From: an uncultured Collinsella sp.
GTDB taxonomy: Bacteria > Actinomycetota > Coriobacteriia > Coriobacteriales > Coriobacteriaceae
NCBI GenBank assembly: GCA_900555815.1
Contig: USMR01000083.1
Span: forward strand, 1 to 5,212
Direction: 5' to 3'
DNA: 5,212 nt
The notes under the pieces were generated by a model that made no database searches, was not told where the DNA came from, and worked only from the letters and a program-made list of their open reading frames with translations. Position numbers and translations under genes: made by a program. This document shows, one piece after another, positions 1-5,136 of this stretch (positions are counted from its first letter, which is position 1; the number at the start of each line of letters is the position of its first letter).

Positions 1-2244
1 AAAGCCGATGCGGCCCGAACGCGCGAAGCGGTCACGGTGGATAGACAGGAACTCGGGCGTCGTGAGCACGATACCGGTGCGGCCCGAAGCTAGGCCGGCG
101 AACACGTCATCGCGTGCGGCCTCCACGGTCTCGCCGGTCAGCACGCCAACGCCAATGCCAAGCGATGCCATCGTCGACGAGAGGTGATAGGCCTGGTCGG
201 CAACAAGCGCACGCAGCGGATAGACAAAGATGCTCGCACGTCCGCGAAGCACCGCCTCACGCGCGGCATGCACATGGAAGATGAGCGACTTGCCGCGGCC
301 CGTTCCCATAACCGCCAAGACACTCTGGTGATCGGCCAAGGCGTCGAGCGCCTCAACCTGCGCGCGGTGCGGCTGGTTCGATCCGATAAAGCTATGGATA
401 AGCGAGCGCGTGAGCTCGGTATAGGAAAGCTGGGCGAGCGTCTCGCGCTTGCGCGACTCCAGGCGCAGGCCGGAATCCGCCGGCTGCACGCCACGACGAA
501 GCTCGCATGCCGGATCGTCGACGCTGGGCAGCGTGGTATCGCGGACCAGAACATCCTTGACCATGAGCTTGGGCTTCACACGACCCTGCCAATGCTCGGC
601 AACGGCCTCGAACACCAAGTCGACAGCGCTATCGCAGTTGATGAGCTTATCGATTTGCGGTACACGAAACATGATGGCCGGCACACTCGCGGCGCCATCC
701 GTCGCCACGAAGCGCATATGCTCGCCGGTTTTACCCACCACGGCGCGATCACACATCGTCACGCCCTCGGCAGCCAGCAGCGGCACCTTATTACCCTGGC
801 CAAACGGCTCAAGGCGGGAAATCTGCTCGATGGTCTCGATATTCAATTCGGAAAGGTCGACCGTGGCGGCAACCTCGTCGATGTCTTCAAAGTCCTCGGC
901 GGGAATCTCCGATAGCACAGCGGAAAGGCGACGACGGAATTCATCGAGCTTGGATGCCTCGATGGTCACACCCACCGCACCGGCATGTCCGCCGCGACGA
1001 ATCAGCAGGTCGGAACAGCGCTCGACGGCGTCAAACAGGTTAACTTTGCCCAGCGAGCGACCAGAGCCACGCGCGATACCGTCCTCGATCGAGAACAGCA
1101 GCGCCGGCACGTGATAGCGGTTGGTCAGACGGCTTGCCACGATGCCCTTGACACCCTCGTGCCAGCCTTCGCCGCCCACGACGATCGCGCGTCCGCCGTC
1201 ATAGGTCTCCTCGACCTTTGCCATGGCATCGCGCGTGAGCTCCGCCTCGATCTCACGGCGCTGGCGGTTGATTTCCTCGAGCTCAGCCGCCAGCGCGCTT
1301 GCTTCGATGGGATTGCGGGCAAGCAGCAGGTCGAGCGCCAGCTTTGGATCGGCCATGCGACCGGCAGCGTTTAAGCGGGGAATGAGCGAGAATGACAGGC
1401 CATCCGCCGTAATGCTCGAAAGGTCCGCTTTGGCGAGCGCGGCAAGTGCGATGTAGCCGGGACGGGCCGTCACGCGCATCTGCTGGATGCCCTCGGCGAC
1501 CAGTGCGCGGTTCTCGGGCGTAAGCGGCATCATGTCGGATACGGTGCCCAGCGCCGCGACCTCTATCAGCGAACGCCAATACGACGGCTTGCCCAGGCGC
1601 TCACCCAGGACTTGCACCAGCTTGAGCGCCACACCAGCACCGGCAAGCTCGCGCGAGGGGCCCTCGTCCTCGAGCTTGGGGTCGGTCAGGGGCACACCCT
1701 GCGGCACCTGGTCGGAGGGCTCGTGATGGTCCGTGACCACCAAATCGATCCCCAGGCTCTCCAGATAGGAAACCTCTTCCTTGGCGGCAATGCCGTTATC
1801 GACGGTCACGATCAGCTGGGGGCGAGCGAGCTCGTTAACGCGGTCGAGTGCCGCGCGCGAAAGACCGTAGCCCTCATCAAAGCGATGCGGAATAAACGGC
1901 GTGACATCGGCGCCAAACGTGCGCAGCGCCTCGGTCAACAGGCAGGTCGACGTAATACCGTCAACGTCAAAATCGCCAAAGACTGCAATGTGCTCGTGGT
2001 TGCGAATAGCACGCTCGACGCGGTCGGCAACGACCGACATGCCCGGGATAATGAGTGGGTCGGCCCAGTCGCGATCGAGCGAAGGCGTCAAAAACAATTG
2101 GCCCTCTTTGATGGAGCCAATGCCGTGCGCGACCATAATGCGCGCCACCAGCCCGGGAATGCCCAGACCAGCCGAAAGCTCCTTTTCGAGCTCGGGGTTT
2201 TGCTGAGCGACCGCCCAGCGATGCGTCGTCTTAAGCGATGACAT
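1..2244 (-). CDS. recJ: RecJ single-strand exonuclease fused to an SF2 (RecQ-like) helicase, partial at left edge
   Basis: RecJ degrades single-stranded DNA 5' to 3' in recombination and mismatch repair. This frame is open for 748 codons with no stop. DHH-domain motifs are intact: GDFDVDGIT (residues 90-98, metal aspartates D91, D93, D95), VDNG (148-151), TDHHE (171-175), ALGTVSDMMPL (231-241) and LNAAGRM (291-297). The DHHA1 part has GWHEGVKGIVASRL (360-373), GSGRS (393-397) and RRGGHAGAVG (416-425). An OB-like region around 455-570 carries LEPFGQGN (478-485). Ordinary RecJ would end near here, but the frame continues into a helicase: a Q-motif-like stretch (624-635), Walker A MGTGRGKS (646-653), motif Ia YPLRALVADQ (675-684) and motif Ib LTTPEFL (727-733). 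The DEAH box and C-terminal half lie outside the window. The ATG at 2244 follows GGGGGTG by 7 nt and leads directly into the usual RecJ N-terminus; an in-frame GTG at 2289 is less likely. RecJ identity is secure; placing the helicase near RecQ is an inference from partial motifs. Confidence 0.95.
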   Translation of the reverse strand, partial: MSSLKTTHRWAVAQQNPELEKELSAGLGIPGLVARIMVAHGIGSIKEGQLFLTPSLDRDWADPLIIPGMSVVADRVERAIRNHEHIAVFGDFDVDGITSTCLLTEALRTFGADVTPFIPHRFDEGYGLSRAALDRVNELARPQLIVTVDNGIAAKEEVSYLESLGIDLVVTDHHEPSDQVPQGVPLTDPKLEDEGPSRELAGAGVALKLVQVLGERLGKPSYWRSLIEVAALGTVSDMMPLTPENRALVAEGIQQMRVTARPGYIALAALAKADLSSITADGLSFSLIPRLNAAGRMADPKLALDLLLARNPIEASALAAELEEINRQRREIEAELTRDAMAKVEETYDGGRAIVVGGEGWHEGVKGIVASRLTNRYHVPALLFSIEDGIARGSGRSLGKVNLFDAVERCSDLLIRRGGHAGAVGVTIEASKLDEFRRRLSAVLSEIPAEDFEDIDEVAATVDLSELNIETIEQISRLEPFGQGNKVPLLAAEGVTMCDRAVVGKTGEHMRFVATDGAASVPAIMFRVPQIDKLINCDSAVDLVFEAVAEHWQGRVKPKLMVKDVLVRDTTLPSVDDPACELRRGVQPADSGLRLESRKRETLAQLSYTELTRSLIHSFIGSNQPHRAQVEALDALADHQSVLAVMGTGRGKSLIFHVHAAREAVLRGRASIFVYPLRALVADQAYHLSSTMASLGIGVGVLTGETVEAARDDVFAGLASGRTGIVLTTPEFLSIHRDRFARSGRIGF

Positions 2245-2251
2245 AGGCGCC

Positions 2252-2266
2252 CACCCCCGATAGGGG
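2252..2266 (-). promoter_or_regulatory. recJ ribosome-binding site with overlapping hairpin
   Basis: The minus strand reads GGGGGTG (2258 down to 2252), one mismatch from GGAGGTG, ending 7 nt before the recJ ATG at 2244. This supports that start codon. Directly upstream, CCCC (2266-2263), a TATC loop and GGGG (2258-2255) can pair, so the ribosome site itself is one arm of a small four-pair G-C hairpin. Whether this is strong enough to dampen translation is not known. Confidence 0.5.
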
Positions 2267-2316
2267 CAGGTCGCCGCGATACCTCTCACGGTTCATAGCG
2301 ATGAGTCCTCTGTGTA

Positions 2317-2334
2317 TGCCCGCTTCGGCAGGCA
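2317..2334 (-). promoter_or_regulatory. Leader hairpin upstream of recJ
   Basis: On the minus strand the sequence is TGCCTGC-CGAA-GCGGGCA. It folds as seven consecutive pairs, one of them a U-G wobble, closed by a four-base CGAA loop. It begins about a dozen bases after the predicted recJ transcription start. On the plus strand the same DNA has one C-A mismatch and a TTCG loop, so the fold is better as recJ leader RNA. It has no U-tract, so it does not look like an intrinsic terminator. A role in mRNA stability or leader structure is inferred only. Confidence 0.4.
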
Positions 2335-2352
2335 GATCTGTTGAACGGATTT

Positions 2353-2358
2353 ATTATA
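2353..2358 (-). promoter_or_regulatory. -10 box of the recJ promoter
   Basis: Read on the minus strand this is an exact TATAAT. It sits in an AT-rich island within otherwise GC-rich sequence, between the divergent recJ and transporter genes. A -35 element is weak: the best hexamer at a 16-bp spacer is GTTCTG (2375-2380). Transcription would start near 2346, giving a leader of about 100 nt before the recJ ATG. The call rests on the perfect -10 and its position; it has not been compared with mapped starts. Confidence 0.55.
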
Positions 2359-2501
2359 CCGTGCGGCACGGACGCAGAACCTCGCAGCGCGCCGCGGTTT
2401 CGGTAAACGATGACGGTAATACCCTCGAAATAATTGAGCGTTTCAGCCGCACAGACACATGTGAGCGTCTAGCATATCCATACAAACGAGTTCGCGGATA
2501 A

Positions 2502-2507
2502 AGGGAG
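2502..2507 (+). promoter_or_regulatory. Ribosome-binding site of the SBF transporter
   Basis: AGGGAG lies 11 nt before the ATG at 2519, a slightly long spacing. A second in-frame ATG at 2561 (codon 15) is preceded by the same CGGGGCAT context but by no better ribosome site. The first ATG is therefore preferred; the choice is moderate because both starts leave all predicted membrane helices intact. I found no convincing sigma-70 promoter for this gene in 2360-2500. Confidence 0.45.
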
Positions 2508-2518
2508 TCACGGGGCAT

Positions 2519-3517
2519 ATGAAGCAATGGGCTGGACTGGGAAAGTTCCTCGCGGGGCATATGCAGATCATCGTTCCGATTTGCGTGACGCTCGGCGTGC
2601 TCTTTCCCCAGCAGATCGGCGTACTCAAGCCCATTGTTCCCGCCTTCTTCGCCTTTATGACGTTTCAGGGTGCGCTCAGCAACACCTTTCACCAGGTAGC
2701 CGAGGTGTTCCACCGTCCGCTGCACCTGATTCTGGCGTTGCTGGTCTCGGCAGTGCTTATTCCCATCGCGGCGTATGCCATGGGGTCACTCTTCTTTGGC
2801 TCCAACCCCAACCTTGTCTGCGGCATCGTGCTCGAGTACAGCGTGCCCGTGGCCGTCACCGCTTTTATGTGGATCAGCATGTTCGGCGGCAACGGCCCGC
2901 TCGCGCTCACCATCATCCTGACGTCCTCGGTTATCTCCCCTGTGACGATTCCGCTCACGCTTAAGCTCTTGCTGGGTGCCACCGTCTCGATCGATGTGCC
3001 GAGCATGATGCAGGACATGGCCTTTATGATCGCCATCCCCGCCGTGCTCGGCATCGTGATCAACGAGCTCACGCGTGGATGGGGACACGAGAAGCTCTCC
3101 CCCGCGCTCTCGCCCGCCTGCAAGTTCATGATGATGGGCGTTATCGCCTCCAACTCCACCGCCATGAGCGAGTACGTGCTGCACATGAACGCGGTGCGCC
3201 TGGAAGTCGCCCTCTTTATTTTGACCTTCGCCATCAGCGGCTTTGTCGTCGGTTTTCTGGTCGCCCGTGCGCTGCATCTGCCATATAGCGAGACGACTAC
3301 CATGTGCTTTACCTGCGGCATGCGTAACATCTCTTCGGGCGCCGTCATCGCCACGCAATACTTTCCGGGCGAAGTCGTGTTTCCCGTCATGTGTGGAACG
3401 TTGTTTCAGCAGGTGCTCGCCTCGCTTATCGGGCACCTCTTTGAGCGTCTGACCGGCGAGGAGCGCGCCGCCCAGCGCAAGCGTGTCGAGGCCGGCCGCA
3501 ACGCCATGGCACGCTAG
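2519..3517 (+). CDS. Bile acid:sodium symporter (SBF/BASS) family membrane transporter
   Basis: A 332-residue integral membrane protein, the usual length for bacterial SBF (PF01758-type) transporters, with about ten hydrophobic segments: roughly residues 16-31, 36-53, 68-93, 97-120, 126-152, 165-183, 200-216, 227-251, 261-282 and 287-306. It ends in a basic, charged cytoplasmic tail. Family marks are FFAFMTFQGAL in helix 2 (43-53), PVAVTAFMW (110-118) followed by GNGPLAL (124-130) around helices 4-5, and GMRNISSGAVIATQYFP (267-283) in helix 9. Helices 4 and 9 are the broken, crossing helices that form the substrate and ion site in this fold. Compared with the bacterial ASBT homologues from memory, the helix-9 Glu and Gln sodium ligands correspond to T265 and R269, while Asn is kept (N270); the helix-4 Ser-Asn pair also seems absent. 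Substrate is unknown: family members move bile acids, pantoate, keto acids or other organic anions. It is a lone gene, divergent from recJ and convergent with the downstream unit. Confidence 0.85.
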   Translation: MKQWAGLGKFLAGHMQIIVPICVTLGVLFPQQIGVLKPIVPAFFAFMTFQGALSNTFHQVAEVFHRPLHLILALLVSAVLIPIAAYAMGSLFFGSNPNLVCGIVLEYSVPVAVTAFMWISMFGGNGPLALTIILTSSVISPVTIPLTLKLLLGATVSIDVPSMMQDMAFMIAIPAVLGIVINELTRGWGHEKLSPALSPACKFMMMGVIASNSTAMSEYVLHMNAVRLEVALFILTFAISGFVVGFLVARALHLPYSETTTMCFTCGMRNISSGAVIATQYFPGEVVFPVMCGTLFQQVLASLIGHLFERLTGEERAAQRKRVEAGRNAMAR

Positions 3518-3545
3518 ACTGCCCGCATTACGCGGGTGTTAGTCT
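3516..3545. terminator. Possible bidirectional terminator between convergent genes
   Basis: CCCGC (3522-3526) and GCGGG (3532-3536) form a short G-C stem around a five-base loop, with an additional G-T pair possible at the base. Outer arms AGACT (3516-3520) and AGTCT (3541-3545) can pair across an unequal internal loop. The repeat fills nearly all of the 30-bp gap between the transporter stop (TAG, 3515-3517) and the opposing TAG (3548-3550). Neither side has a true T-run, so intrinsic termination may be weak. Position is the main support. Confidence 0.4.
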
Positions 3546-3547
3546 TA

Positions 3548-4345
3548 CTATACGAGCGTTTCCAGATGCGCACGCAGGCGCTCAGCATCGACATCGAGCG
3601 TGGTCTCAGCATTGACCTGGGCCAAACGATAGCCGACAAAGTAGGGCGAAACCACCCAACGCGGCAGCGCCTTGGCAATGGTCCGACCGCCCAGGTGATA
3701 GAAGAACAGGTTGTACGACTCTGCGCGACCACCGTGGTGCTCGTTCAGGATATAGCGCAGAGCTACCTGGATCGCATCGGCGAAGAGATCCGCCTCGGCT
3801 TGGTCTCTCGTGTCATCGCTGGCAGCGATTCCCTGCGGGGCTGAAACATTGACCTCAAAGAACCCCATAATCGGTTCGGTTGAGATGTTGACCGAGATTC
3901 TCTCCTGTTGCCAGACATTTATGCCTTCGAAATTGGCGGAAGTCAGCGAAGCATAACCGTTTTCCTGCTCCAAACCCACAATCTGCATGTGCGGATGAAC
4001 GAGACTACCGCCCGAGAGCGGACCCTTGTTCTTGTACATGAGAACGCTGCGATACTGTCGGGAGTCAATCATCCGCTGCCAGCAATCCAGAGCAAACCGC
4101 ATAACATGATGCAGCTCGTCCGGCGCATAGGTCACCAGGTCGGCGTCGTGGTCGGACGACTCAATCAATACGGTCTGGCGAGTGGCCCGCAAGGTCTTAA
4201 ACTTATTCTCGAGCCAGATGCAGTCACCGTCGCGCCGGATGATATTGGCGAGTTCCTCGGTATCGCAAAAGGGGCACGCGGTGCCGGGGCGGCGGTTGTC
4301 GTCGGGCTTACCGCTCGCCTGCCGAACGTCAAATACCAGCGCCAC
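3548..4345 (-). CDS. GalT-like HIT-superfamily nucleotidyltransferase (DUF4931-type)
   Basis: A 265-residue soluble protein related to galactose-1-phosphate uridylyltransferase, which swaps a nucleoside monophosphate between a sugar phosphate and a nucleotide sugar through a uridylyl-histidine. It is shorter than E. coli GalT (about 350). The core aligns residue by residue: CPFC (24-27) with the zinc cysteines, SDH ending at H66 with GalT His115, N106 with Asn153, S114 with Ser161, then HPHMQ (117-121), where H117 would be a zinc ligand, H119 the nucleophile and Q121 the Gln168 equivalent. ENKFKTL (46-52) matches the nucleotide-binding strand. A second HIT-like half follows, with YNLFFYHLGG and PRWVVSPYF near the C-terminus. 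The start is GTG at 4345, fixed by GGAGGT seven bases upstream. It follows cutC after 3 nt, so the two are probably one operon with coupled translation. I recall such proteins as DUF4931; true substrate unknown. ADP-sugar phosphorylase or hydrolase activity is also possible. Confidence 0.8.
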   Translation of the reverse strand: MALVFDVRQASGKPDDNRRPGTACPFCDTEELANIIRRDGDCIWLENKFKTLRATRQTVLIESSDHDADLVTYAPDELHHVMRFALDCWQRMIDSRQYRSVLMYKNKGPLSGGSLVHPHMQIVGLEQENGYASLTSANFEGINVWQQERISVNISTEPIMGFFEVNVSAPQGIAASDDTRDQAEADLFADAIQVALRYILNEHHGGRAESYNLFFYHLGGRTIAKALPRWVVSPYFVGYRLAQVNAETTLDVDAERLRAHLETLV

Positions 4346-4348
4346 GGG

Positions 4349-5026
4349 TTATACCTCCAGCGGCACGATCTTGGTGCCATGGAGCTCGGAGACGCCCAGT
4401 GCCGCCGCCACGGTATCGCGGTTGGCCGTGGAAATGCCGCCGCCGGGAAGGATGGTCAAGCGGTCGCCCGCATACTCGATCAAGCGGGCCAAGTTTTCGA
4501 AGTTGTCCTCGATCGGCGTACCGGCAGCGCCACCATGCGTCAGGATGCGTGTGATGCCGCAGTCGGCGAGTGTGTCAATCGCGTCGAGCTGAGCCTCGGG
4601 CGAGAGCTGGTCAAATGCCATGTGGAAGGTGATGTCGATGGGCTCACGCTTACATTCCTCGGTCGCGCAGCCCGCAGCCATCACGAGGGCGCCAAGCGTA
4701 AGCTCGTCGAGCGCCCATCCGCCAGCGCAGGGCTTGCAGCAGCCAAAGACCAAGCCGTCAACGCCGGCGCTCACGACAAGGCCCAGGTCCATCTCCATCA
4801 TACGCAACTCGTCCTGGTTGTAGTGAAAGTCGCCGCCACGCGGACGGATCATGCACATCACCCGTGCATCGTGTTCGTGGGCATAGTTGGTCGTAGCGCT
4901 GATAACGCCGGCCGAAGGCGTGGTGCCGCCAACGGCAAGGTTGTCGCACAGCTCGATACGCCTTGCACCGGCATCGATAGCCGCCGGCACCCGCTCAAAG
5001 TTCTCGGCACAAAACTCGTACAGCAT
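4349..5026 (-). CDS. cutC: CutC family protein (copper homeostasis protein CutC)
   Basis: A 225-residue TIM-barrel protein of typical CutC length. CutC was named for copper tolerance in E. coli, but its biochemical activity is unsettled. Signature segments are all present: EFCAEN (4-9), RRIELCDNLAVGGTTPSAGV (22-41), MIRPRGGDFHYN (59-70), ITFHMAFD (132-139), GITRILTHGG (157-166), LPGGGI (193-198) and HGTKIV (216-221). FHMAFD and HGTKIV follow the Firmicute pattern rather than the FHRAFD of E. coli. C6 and C27 occupy the positions of the two cysteines proposed to bind copper in human CutC. Between the GLVFG strand and the FHMAFD strand there is a cysteine-rich stretch (C96, C97, C100, C120, C125). 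The ATG at 5026 follows GGGGGT by 6 nt and starts at the usual family N-terminus; the frame is open 57 codons further upstream, but that part has no family resemblance. It is the first gene of a unit with the GalT-like gene. Confidence 0.92.
   Translation of the reverse strand: MLYEFCAENFERVPAAIDAGARRIELCDNLAVGGTTPSAGVISATTNYAHEHDARVMCMIRPRGGDFHYNQDELRMMEMDLGLVVSAGVDGLVFGCCKPCAGGWALDELTLGALVMAAGCATEECKREPIDITFHMAFDQLSPEAQLDAIDTLADCGITRILTHGGAAGTPIEDNFENLARLIEYAGDRLTILPGGGISTANRDTVAAALGVSELHGTKIVPLEV
4354..4359 (-). promoter_or_regulatory. Ribosome-binding site of the GalT-like gene inside the cutC end
   Basis: On the minus strand GGAGGT overlaps the last two sense codons of cutC (GAG GTA) immediately before its TAA (4351-4349). 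It ends 8 nt from a GTG start at 4345. This is the strongest Shine-Dalgarno match in the window and decides the GTG start. Ribosomes finishing cutC would cover this site, so translational coupling is likely. Confidence 0.75.
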
Positions 5027-5032
5027 AGATAG

Positions 5033-5038
5033 ACCCCC
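5033..5038 (-). promoter_or_regulatory. Ribosome-binding site of cutC
   Basis: On the minus strand GGGGGT precedes the ATG at 5026 by 6 nt. It is a G-substituted version of GGAGGT, like the recJ site at 2252-2258. It supports the internal ATG over the longer open frame that begins at 5197. Confidence 0.5.
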
Positions 5039-5076
5039 AGATGACACTTCTATTTCCACACGGCATTGTCGCACTT

Positions 5077-5104
5077 TAAATACCAACCCGCATGACAGAG
5101 CAAA
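5077..5104 (-). promoter_or_regulatory. Candidate extended -10 promoter for cutC
   Basis: Read on the minus strand, TTTGCT (5104-5099) could be a -35, followed after 16 bp by TATTTA (5082-5077), which is preceded by TGG and so forms an extended -10 (TGnTATTTA). Transcription would begin near 5070 and give a leader of about 44 nt. The -10 differs from TATAAT at two positions; the assignment is tentative but this is the best AT-rich candidate upstream of cutC. Confidence 0.4.
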
Positions 5105-5114
5105 ATGATTTGGC

Positions 5115-5136
5115 GGGGACGAAGGAAAACGTCCCC
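5115..5136. repeat. Perfect 7-bp inverted repeat upstream of cutC
   Basis: GGGGACG (5115-5121) and CGTCCCC (5130-5136) pair perfectly around an 8-base loop. On the minus strand the loop is pyrimidine-rich and the stem is followed by GCC AAATCATTTT, so it could end transcription of a minus-strand gene lying to the right, although the T-run is displaced. It could equally be one unit of a dispersed palindromic repeat. The sequence from 5137 to the right edge holds no gene I can support. Confidence 0.4.

Noticed and set aside
184..915. Plus-strand open frame of 243 codons opposite recJ
   Set aside because: It is the antisense shadow of recJ, whose opposite frame encodes every RecJ motif. Its product is rich in Arg and His without any recognisable domain.
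1612..2241. Plus-strand open frame of 209 codons opposite the recJ 5' part
   Set aside because: Antisense to the DHH domain of RecJ; no domain seen.
2245..2289. Upstream in-frame GTG start for recJ at 2289
   Set aside because: It adds 15 residues without RecJ resemblance, and GGGGGTG with 7-nt spacing fits the ATG at 2244.
2301..2501. 66-codon plus-strand open frame in the divergent intergenic region
   Set aside because: It overlaps the recJ promoter and leader, has no good ribosome site, and the product resembles no known family.
2786..3436. Minus-strand open frame of 216 codons opposite the transporter
   Set aside because: Highly charged, His/Gly/Asp-rich product typical of the complement of a membrane-protein gene; no ribosome site or motif.
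3908..5032. Plus-strand open frame of 374 codons opposite cutC and the GalT-like gene
   Set aside because: Long but antisense to two clearly recognised genes, with no family resemblance, and it spans their junction. High GC and codon bias make such antisense frames common.
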